From the NCBI GenBank assembly GCA_902803355.1, contig CADCPP010000206.1:1-5606 (forward strand): 5,606 nucleotides of DNA, in the 5' to 3' direction. The position numbers were made by a program, and so were the translations under genes. The notes under the pieces are model-generated. The model saw nothing but the letters and a program-made list of their open reading frames with translations. It made no database searches and was not told where the DNA came from. Source of the DNA: an uncultured Lachnospiraceae bacterium (GTDB taxonomy: Bacteria; Bacillota; Clostridia; Lachnospirales; Lachnospiraceae). This document shows positions 1-4,767 of the stretch, in pieces (positions within the stretch are counted from its first letter, which is position 1; each line of letters opens with the position of its first letter).

Positions 1-740
1 CTGCCGATGATCGACAGGACGCCGAACACATGAACGGCGGCCTCGGGGTGCTTTGAGAAGGCATCGGCGATCAGTTCGAACAGGTCGAAATCATGCGTGG
101 CTTCGATAATGATGAACACCGTGCCGAGGATCTGGCAGATGAAATACTGGATAAAGAAGACCGCGACCGCAAGCCCGACGCGGTGTTCCCTGGCCAGCTG
201 CCCGATCGTCAGGCAGGTATCAAAGAGCATGACGGAATCGGCTGCCGCAATCAGGCAGAAGATCAGCCCCTCAATGATATAGAACGTGAGGTTCAACACA
301 CCGACGTTCTGCACCAGCTCCTTCAGCAGGAAGAGGGCGGATCTCATGACTTCCGTAAAGACTTCCCCGCTTGCCGCAATGAGGAGGGAGAGGGACATGA
401 CGAAGACTGTCGCGATGATGCAGATCACCGAGCACAGGATCTTCGACCAGAGCTGCTCGTGGATCGTTGCCGGCAGGGTAAAGGTCAGATAGCCTTCATT
501 CGAGAACAGGTTCTTGTAAAAGCGGTAGACCAGCAGGATCTCCGTTAAGAGCATCATGCTTCCGATCCCGATGATCAGCAGAACGAGGGAACTGCGGAAA
601 CTGATCGTGTACCACAGCTGCGTGCTCTTGAAAAACTGCAGAAGGCGGTTTAACGCGGCTGTACCGAGCACGATGACGTAAATAACCAGAAGATACCGGA
701 ATACGGCCTTAAGATCGTATTTTAAGAGCTTCTTTACCAT
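1..740 (-). CDS. ABC-2-type transporter permease, 3' end cut by window edge
   Basis: An open frame of 246 codons reads leftward from an ATG at 740 to the window edge without a stop, so the C-terminus is missing. The product is a hydrophobic membrane protein. Likely transmembrane segments lie near residues 13-30, 49-71, 101-123, 150-170 and 188-212, and another begins near 235. A charged loop after the second segment carries SNEGYLTFTLP and then SK (residues 80-100), a pattern I know from permeases of bacitracin/lantibiotic-type and YtrC-like ABC exporters in Bacillota. A GGGAGGT ribosome binding site stands 6 bases before the ATG. The start overlaps the end of the upstream ATPase gene by 7 bases (ATGGTAA), so translation is probably coupled. 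The two proteins very likely form one transporter in the cytoplasmic membrane. The substrate cannot be read from sequence; a cell-envelope-active peptide or lipid-linked compound is only a guess by analogy. Confidence 0.85.
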   Translation of the reverse strand, partial: MVKKLLKYDLKAVFRYLLVIYVIVLGTAALNRLLQFFKSTQLWYTISFRSSLVLLIIGIGSMMLLTEILLVYRFYKNLFSNEGYLTFTLPATIHEQLWSKILCSVICIIATVFVMSLSLLIAASGEVFTEVMRSALFLLKELVQNVGVLNLTFYIIEGLIFCLIAAADSVMLFDTCLTIGQLAREHRVGLAVAVFFIQYFICQILGTVFIIIEATHDFDLFELIADAFSKHPEAAVHVFGVLSIIG

Positions 741-1432
741 CTGAACACCTCCCGGAACAGTTCGTCGACGGATTTTCCGTTCTCGCTGCGGATCGCGTCG
801 ACCGATTTGTGCAGCGTGATATGGCCGCTCTGGATGAACAGGGCATCATCGAGCACCGACTCGATGTCGGAGATGAGGTGCGTCGAGATCAGGACGGACG
901 CCTCGGGGTTGTAATTGTTGATGATCGTGGAGATGATATAATCCCGCGTGGCAGGGTCCACGCCGGCGATCGGCTCGTCCAGAACATAGAGCCTTGCATT
1001 TCGGCTCATGGTCAGGATCAGGGAGACCTTTTCCTTATTGCCCTTGGACAGGGTCTTTAGCGCCACATTTTCGGAGATCCCGAGGTGGCTCATCATTTGA
1101 AGCGCAAGCTCCGGCCGGAAATCTTCGTAGAAGTCGCAGAAGTACGCGACGATGTCCCTGACCTTCATGTAATTGTTCAGGAAATGATTGTCCGGAAGGT
1201 AGGCGACGATCTTCTTCGTGCCGACGCCGGGCTCCATTCCGTCGATAAGGATGCGCCCCTCATCCGGTGTCAGCAGACCGTTGATCAGCTTGATCAGCGT
1301 TGTTTTTCCGGAGCCGTTCGGCCCCAGAAGACCGATCAGCTTCCCGCTTTCCAGGGTGAAGTTTACGTGATCGAGGGCAACGAGGTTCCCGTACCTTTTT
1401 GTCAGATCCTCACAGCGAAGCAATTCACTCAT
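734..1432 (-). CDS. ABC transporter ATP-binding protein, YtrB/BcrA-like
   Basis: This 232-residue protein is a single ABC ATPase domain of normal length. Visible motifs are Walker A GPNGSGKTT (residues 37-45), the signature LSKGN (128-132, in place of LSGGQ), Walker B LYVLDEP with catalytic Glu153, the D-loop AGVDP (156-160) and the H-loop His185 in STHLI. The expected Q-loop glutamine appears to be Asp81 in YLPDN. An acidic or other non-Gln residue here, together with LSKG-type signatures, is common in drug- and peptide-exporting ABC ATPases of this group, so the enzyme should be active. The ATG directly follows the repressor stop codon (TAAATG), and AAAGGAGG lies 8 bases upstream, inside the repressor gene. 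It should energise the permease encoded immediately downstream from the cytoplasmic face of the membrane. Its expression should follow that of the GntR-type repressor at the head of the operon. Confidence 0.93.
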   Translation of the reverse strand: MSELLRCEDLTKRYGNLVALDHVNFTLESGKLIGLLGPNGSGKTTLIKLINGLLTPDEGRILIDGMEPGVGTKKIVAYLPDNHFLNNYMKVRDIVAYFCDFYEDFRPELALQMMSHLGISENVALKTLSKGNKEKVSLILTMSRNARLYVLDEPIAGVDPATRDYIISTIINNYNPEASVLISTHLISDIESVLDDALFIQSGHITLHKSVDAIRSENGKSVDELFREVFRW

Positions 1433-1816
1433 TTATGCTTCCTCCTTTGTGTTTCCGGCCTGCGCCACAGCCGCTGCAAGTACCAGCACCTGCTGCGGTG
1501 TATAACCCAGGGTCTTCAGTGACTGAAACAGCTTCAGGGTCTTTGCTTCGGCAAGATCCTGAAGTTTTTTTTGTGCTTTATCCGCGGCGTCGGCAACGAA
1601 CCAGCCGGAGCCGCGTACCGAGTAGATCAGTCCTTCTGCTTCGAGCGACTCGAACGCCTTCTGGACCGTATTCGGATTGACACCGGCTGCGACCGCCACA
1701 TCCCTGACGGAAGAGAGGCGCTCTCCGGGCAGGAACTCGCCGAGTGCGATCCTTGCCGCGATCTGCTCATTGATCTGCGGACAGATCGGCCGCTCTTTAT
1801 CGATCATCCATTGCAT
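1433..1816 (-). CDS. GntR-family transcriptional regulator, YtrA type
   Basis: This 127-residue protein has an N-terminal GntR winged helix-turn-helix at about residues 10-75. It shows the family pattern PGERLSSVRDVA (30-41), then the recognition helix region VNPNTVQKAF (46-55) and the wing RGSGWFV (68-74). The tail of about 50 residues is mostly helical and too short for a ligand-binding FadR or HutC domain, which fits the small YtrA subgroup that dimerises through a short C-terminus. I chose the ATG at 1816 because AAAGGAG sits 6 bases before it and the family fold begins just after. An upstream in-frame ATG at 1900 would run through the predicted promoter and operator. The gene heads an operon with an ABC ATPase and a permease. 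YtrA-type regulators usually repress their own ABC-exporter operons and are relieved by cell-wall stress; the inverted repeat over the promoter here fits autorepression. The inducer is unknown. Confidence 0.93.
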   Translation of the reverse strand: MQWMIDKERPICPQINEQIAARIALGEFLPGERLSSVRDVAVAAGVNPNTVQKAFESLEAEGLIYSVRGSGWFVADAADKAQKKLQDLAEAKTLKLFQSLKTLGYTPQQVLVLAAAVAQAGNTKEEA

Positions 1817-1822
1817 AGCGTT

Positions 1823-1829
1823 CTCCTTT
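1823..1829 (-). promoter_or_regulatory. Ribosome binding site of the GntR-type regulator
   Basis: The coding strand reads AAAGGAG followed by 6 bases and the ATG at 1816. This strong site decides the start in favour of a 127-residue protein over the longer 155-residue frame. Confidence 0.85.
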
Positions 1830-1852
1830 GAACCATTTTCCAGAAGCCTTAA

Positions 1853-1883
1853 ATTGTACTTCTGTATTAGTACAATAGTACAG
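1853..1883. promoter_or_regulatory. Probable operator of the GntR/YtrA-type repressor
   Basis: ATTGTACT (1853-1860) and AGTACAAT (1869-1876) form a perfect inverted repeat with an 8-base spacer. A further copy of the half-site, TAGTACA (1876-1882), repeats TAGTACA (1868-1874) in direct orientation at a distance of 8 bases. The palindrome covers the predicted -10 hexamer and the transcription start of the regulator operon, so a bound dimer would block RNA polymerase. Small GntR regulators commonly bind such AT-rich inverted repeats in front of their own gene. Assignment to this regulator rests on position and symmetry, not on a proven consensus. Confidence 0.7.
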
Positions 1884-1900
1884 TTTGGCCGGCTTGTCAA
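1872..1900 (-). promoter_or_regulatory. Sigma-A-like promoter of the GntR-ABC operon
   Basis: On the minus strand a perfect -35 TTGACA (1900-1895) is followed by 17 bases and TATTGT (1877-1872), which matches TATAAT at four of six positions. Transcription would start near 1865 and give a leader of about 49 bases before the ATG at 1816. The -10 lies inside the proposed operator. Confidence 0.65.
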
Positions 1901-1930
1901 GCATGATTTCTCTTATGGGAGAAACGAGGC

Positions 1931-1959
1931 TTTACAGCACACGGCATCTGTGTTAAGAT
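1931..1959 (+). promoter_or_regulatory. Sigma-A-like promoter for the comM-dprA operon
   Basis: TTTACA (1931-1936), a 17-base spacer and TAAGAT (1954-1959) match the sigma-A consensus at five and four of six positions. A TG one base before the -10 makes it an extended -10 element. The predicted start is near 1966. It diverges from the regulator promoter, with about 30 bases between the two -35 hexamers. It is the best plus-strand promoter I can see before comM, although a terminator-shaped hairpin follows immediately. Confidence 0.6.
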
Positions 1960-1972
1960 ACATCCGGGTCTG

Positions 1973-1996
1973 AGGGAGAGTCATCTCCCTTTTTTT
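1973..1996 (+). terminator. Intrinsic-terminator-like hairpin in the comM leader
   Basis: AGGGAGA (1973-1979) and TCTCCCT (1984-1990) form a perfect 7-bp stem around a GTCA loop. Seven Ts (1990-1996) follow, the first of them being the last base of the stem. The T-run is on the plus-strand side only, so it would stop rightward transcription. No plus-strand gene ends upstream, because the neighbour on the left is divergent. The only visible transcript it could end is the one starting near 1966. That makes it a candidate attenuator, or a hairpin that gives only partial termination. Confidence 0.65.
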
Positions 1997-2019
1997 GTAC
2001 GTGAAAACTGGGATCACAG

Positions 2020-2035
2020 AGCAGCGAAGGCTGCT
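2020..2035 (+). other. Small hairpin just before the comM ribosome binding site
   Basis: AGCAGC (2020-2025) and GCTGCT (2030-2035) are complementary around a GAAG loop, giving a 6-bp stem that ends 4 bases before AAAGGAG. It lacks a T-run and is not a terminator. It could influence ribosome access or keep the site single-stranded, but such short stems also occur by chance. Confidence 0.35.
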
Positions 2036-2039
2036 GATG

Positions 2040-2046
2040 AAAGGAG
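2040..2046 (+). promoter_or_regulatory. Ribosome binding site of comM, closely spaced
   Basis: AAAGGAG is strong in sequence but stands only 3 bases before the ATG at 2050, closer than the usual 5-9. The start is still preferred because the protein then opens with YSKINAMALFGMEG, which matches the conserved N-terminus of ComM/YifB proteins. Confidence 0.7.
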
Positions 2047-2049
2047 AAT

Positions 2050-3579
2050 ATGTACAGCAAAATCAATGCAATGGCGCTCTTCGGCATGGAGGGCGTCCTG
2101 ATCCGTGTGGAGTGCGACGCGTCCTCAGGCCTGCCGGAGATGTCCATGGTGGGCTTCTTGGGGGCGGAGGTAAAAGAGGCGAAAGAGAGGGTGCGGACTG
2201 CGCTGAAAAATACCGGCTTTACCCTGCCGCCGCGGCATGTAACGGTGAATCTTTCTCCGGCGGACATCCGGAAGGAGGGGACCAGCTTCGACCTGGCGGT
2301 TGCCAGCGCCCTGCTGCTTTCGGCGGAGCTGATCGATCTGGGAAAGCTGCCGGAGGACGCGGTGTTTATCGGGGAACTGGGGCTGGACGGAAGCCTGATC
2401 CCGGTGAGCGGCATCCTGACGATGGTGAGCGCGGCGCGGGATGCCGGCTTTCGCTGCTGCATCGTCCCTGCGGGCAACGCGGCGGAGGGCTCTTTAGTGG
2501 AAGGGATCGAGGTGATCGGCCTGCATTCTCTGACGGAGATGCCGGAGCTGGCCGCGGGCAAGCTGGCGGCGCTGCCCTGCCGGGTCAGGGAACGGCTGGA
2601 AGAAGCGGCAGGGAGCGACGAGGTGGATTTTTCCGAGGTGAACGGGCAGAGCGTCATGCGGCGGGCGGCGGAGATCGCGGCGGCCGGGATGCACAATCTG
2701 CTCTTTGTGGGAACGCCGGGCTCGGGCAAGACCATGATCGCAAGGCGCATCCCGACCATCCTGCCGGCTATCAGCCTGGAGGAAGCGCTTGAAGTCTCCA
2801 AGGTCTATTCGGTCTGCGGACTCTTGAGCGACGAGCACCCGCTCATCCTGAGGCGGCCCTTCCGCTCGCCGCACCATACGGTATCGCCCTACGCGCTGGT
2901 GGGCGGCGGGGCAAAACCAAAGCCCGGGGAGATCTCCCTCGCGGATCACGGCGTGCTCTTTCTGGATGAGCTTCCGGAGTTTCAGAAGGCAGCGCTGGAG
3001 GCGTTAAGACAGCCCCTGGAGGATAGAGAGGTGCATATCGCGCGGGTGCAGGGCTCCTACCGCTTTCCGGCCGATGTGATGCTGGTGGCGGCGATGAATC
3101 CCTGCCGCTGCGGCTACTATCCGGACCGCAACCGCTGCCACTGCTCGGATGCGGAGGTCTCCGCTTATCTGAAGCGGGTCAGCCGCCCGCTGCTGGACCG
3201 CATGGATCTCTGCGTAGAGGCACCGACGCTGCGCTATAAGGACCTGGTCAGAAAGGCGGAAAATGAATCCTCGGCGGCGATCAGGGCCAGGGTGGAGAAG
3301 GCCCGCGCAAGGCAGGCGGAGCGCTTTGCCGGCAGCGGCATCCGCTTCAACTCCCGGATGAGCGGGAAGGATGTGAAGCTGTACTGCCCTTTGGATGCCG
3401 AAAAGGAGCGCTATATGAAGCGGATCTTTGAGCTTAAGGGCCTGAGCGCGCGGGCGTACCACCGCATCCTGAAGGTGGCGCGGACGATCGCCGATCTGGC
3501 AGAAAGAGAAAATATTTCCTTGGAAGATATTGCTGAAGCAGCCGGATACCGTGGCCCGGAAGAAAAATTCTGGAGGTGA
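2050..3579 (+). CDS. comM: ComM/YifB family Mg-chelatase-like AAA+ ATPase
   Basis: This 509-residue protein has the full length and three-part plan of the ComM/YifB family. An N-terminal ChlI/Lon-like domain (about 20-145) comes first. An AAA+ Mg-chelatase core (about 195-395) has Walker A GTPGSGKT (221-228), Walker B LFLDE (303-307), sensor-1 Asn350 and the LLDRMDL segment (381-387). A C-terminal helical domain (about 405-505) has the conserved AYHRILKVARTIADL (469-483). Four cysteines (352, 354, 363, 365) in the insert after sensor 1 are a family hallmark that may bind a metal. In Gram-negative bacteria ComM is a hexameric helicase that extends heteroduplex by branch migration during natural transformation; whether clostridial homologues do the same is inference. 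The stop lies 3 bases before dprA, and the dprA ribosome binding site is inside the end of comM, so the two are probably co-translated and act on the same incoming DNA in the cytoplasm. Confidence 0.95.
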   Translation: MYSKINAMALFGMEGVLIRVECDASSGLPEMSMVGFLGAEVKEAKERVRTALKNTGFTLPPRHVTVNLSPADIRKEGTSFDLAVASALLLSAELIDLGKLPEDAVFIGELGLDGSLIPVSGILTMVSAARDAGFRCCIVPAGNAAEGSLVEGIEVIGLHSLTEMPELAAGKLAALPCRVRERLEEAAGSDEVDFSEVNGQSVMRRAAEIAAAGMHNLLFVGTPGSGKTMIARRIPTILPAISLEEALEVSKVYSVCGLLSDEHPLILRRPFRSPHHTVSPYALVGGGAKPKPGEISLADHGVLFLDELPEFQKAALEALRQPLEDREVHIARVQGSYRFPADVMLVAAMNPCRCGYYPDRNRCHCSDAEVSAYLKRVSRPLLDRMDLCVEAPTLRYKDLVRKAENESSAAIRARVEKARARQAERFAGSGIRFNSRMSGKDVKLYCPLDAEKERYMKRIFELKGLSARAYHRILKVARTIADLAERENISLEDIAEAAGYRGPEEKFWR

Positions 3580-3582
3580 GGG

Positions 3583-4671
3583 ATGGAAGAGCGAGATTAC
3601 TGGTACTGGCTGGGCGTGACGGCGGACCTCGGAGGAGCGGCTGCGGGACGGCTGCTTGCCTTATACGGAGATGCGGAAAGCGTTTTCCGCGAGAAGGAGC
3701 TGCCGATAGGCGGAGGGCAGCAGGCAGCGCTTGAGGAATCGCGAAAGAAGCTGGATGAGCTGCTGCGTGAAAGGGATGCGTACGAGAAGGCCGGCATCCA
3801 TTGGTGTCACCGCATGGATGCGTGCTATCCGAAGCGGATGCGCGATATTCCCGACCCGCCCATCATCCTGTTCTGGAGAGGAGAGCTGCCGCCGGAAGAA
3901 GAGAAGACGGCGGCCGTGATCGGGGCAAGGCGATGCAGCGCGTACGGGCGGTCGATGGCGGAACGCTTCGGCAGTGCGCTGGCAAAGGAAGGCGTTGCGG
4001 TCATCAGCGGCATGGCCATGGGGATCGACGGCTATGCGCAGAGCGCAGCGGTAAACGCCGGCGGGAGATCCTTTGCCGTGCTTGGCTGCGGGGTGGATCA
4101 GGCCTATCCGGCCGTAAACCGCCCGCTGTATGAATCACTGCTCACGGCCGGCGGCGTGATCAGTGAATACAAACCAGGGACACCGCCGCTGCCCTATCAT
4201 TTTCCGGCAAGAAACCGGATCATCAGCGGGCTGTGCGATGTGCTCCTGGTCATTGAAGCGCGAAAGGTGAGCGGCACACTGATCACGGTCGATCAGGCAC
4301 TGGAGCAGGGCCGGGACGTGCTGGCGCTGCCGGGCAGGCTGGATGATCCCTTAAGCGAAGGCTGCAACCAGCTGATCCGGCAGGGCGCCGGGATCCTGAC
4401 CACCCCCGGCGATGCGCTGGCAGCGCTCGGCCTGAGAGATGCGGAAGGAGAGACGAAGGAGAGGGAAGCAGGGGAAAAGGCCAGGAAGCAGGCTGCCCTC
4501 ACCGCGGAGCAGCGGGCGGTCTTCCGCGCCCTCTCCTTTGATCCGACGCATCTGGAGGAGATCATGCGCAAGACCGGCTTTAGCCTGGGAGAGATCAGCT
4601 TGATCCTGATGGTCCTCGAGGAATTCGGGCTCGCGCGGCCGGTCAGCGGCGGGCAGTATGTCAGGACGTGA
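3583..4671 (+). CDS. dprA: DNA-processing protein DprA (Smf)
   Basis: DprA binds single-stranded DNA taken up during natural transformation, protects it and loads RecA on it. This 362-residue protein has the complete family length. An N-terminal SAM/HhH-like region lies at about 5-75. A Rossmann-type core follows, with VIGARRCSAYG (112-122), SGMAMGIDG (142-150), VLGCGVDQAYP (166-176) and the strongly conserved FPARNRIISGL (207-217). GTLITVDQALEQGRDVLALPG (231-251) and SEGCNQLI (258-265) complete it. After a charged linker (about 285-305), a C-terminal winged-helix domain spans about 306-360. The ribosome binding site GGAGGTGAG (3572-3580) overlaps the comM stop codon, so translation should depend on comM. 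The gene is present in many clostridia never shown to be competent, so its presence alone does not prove transformability. No terminator follows; transcripts may continue into topA. Confidence 0.96.
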   Translation: MEERDYWYWLGVTADLGGAAAGRLLALYGDAESVFREKELPIGGGQQAALEESRKKLDELLRERDAYEKAGIHWCHRMDACYPKRMRDIPDPPIILFWRGELPPEEEKTAAVIGARRCSAYGRSMAERFGSALAKEGVAVISGMAMGIDGYAQSAAVNAGGRSFAVLGCGVDQAYPAVNRPLYESLLTAGGVISEYKPGTPPLPYHFPARNRIISGLCDVLLVIEARKVSGTLITVDQALEQGRDVLALPGRLDDPLSEGCNQLIRQGAGILTTPGDALAALGLRDAEGETKEREAGEKARKQAALTAEQRAVFRALSFDPTHLEEIMRKTGFSLGEISLILMVLEEFGLARPVSGGQYVRT

Positions 4672-4685
4672 TTTGTATTTTCCTC

Positions 4686-4714
4686 TTGCATTCCTTAATT
4701 AAATGGGCTATAGT
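4686..4714 (+). promoter_or_regulatory. Sigma-A-like promoter of topA
   Basis: TTGCAT (4686-4691), a 17-base AT-rich spacer and TATAGT (4709-4714) match the consensus at five of six positions in both hexamers. Transcription would start near 4721 and give a leader of about 47 bases. This allows topA to be expressed apart from comM-dprA, which fits an essential housekeeping gene. Confidence 0.75.
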
Positions 4715-4732
4715 GCTCTTCGCATGCTGCGC

Positions 4733-4744
4733 ATCACATGTGAT
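4733..4744. promoter_or_regulatory. 12-base perfect palindrome in the topA leader
   Basis: ATCACATGTGAT is its own reverse complement and begins about 12 bases after the predicted topA start. A smaller inverted repeat, ATGC-TGC-GCAT (4724-4734), lies immediately before it and overlaps its first two bases. The position just downstream of a promoter suits an operator, but I cannot name a regulator. The half-sites are in the opposite order to a CRP site (TGTGA-N6-TCACA). Confidence 0.4.
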
Positions 4745-4753
4745 AAGCAAAAC

Positions 4754-4759
4754 AAGGAG
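4754..4759 (+). promoter_or_regulatory. Ribosome binding site of topA
   Basis: AAGGAG stands 8 bases before the ATG at 4768. Another ATG at 4763, out of frame and only 3 bases after the site, would give just seven codons. Spacing and family homology favour 4768. Confidence 0.85.
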
Positions 4760-4767
4760 TGAATGGA

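Noticed and set aside
93..548. Plus-strand open frames opposite the permease gene
   Set aside because: The minus-strand frame gives a coherent membrane protein, is coupled to the ATPase gene and has a ribosome binding site. The plus-strand frames give charged, low-complexity products.
1817..1900. Longer 155-residue form of the GntR-type regulator starting at 1900
   Set aside because: The added 28 codons would cover the promoter -10 and operator, have no ribosome binding site and fall outside the conserved fold.
1995..2792. Plus-strand open frame of 265 codons overlapping the start of comM in another frame
   Set aside because: It has a Gly- and Arg-rich composition typical of an out-of-frame reading of a GC-rich gene, no domain, and no credible ribosome binding site at its first start codon.
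1953..2801. Long minus-strand open frame (282 codons) opposite comM and its leader
   Set aside because: It is antisense to the clearly real comM, is dominated by Ser, Arg, Ala and Pro as expected of a GC-rich shadow, has no recognisable domain, and runs through the comM promoter and terminator region.
3511..3531. AT-rich imperfect hairpin AATATTTCC-TT-GGAAGATATT near the end of comM
   Set aside because: It lies within conserved coding sequence, contains a mismatch and has no T-run, so it is not a terminator. No other role can be supported.
4672..4690. Possible terminator between dprA and topA
   Set aside because: The stretch has some T-rich bases but no preceding stem, so I see no intrinsic terminator there.
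4733..4744. CRP/FNR-like site reading of the palindrome before topA
   Set aside because: A CRP site is TGTGA-N6-TCACA; here the halves are TCACA then TGTGA with no spacer, so the order and spacing do not fit.
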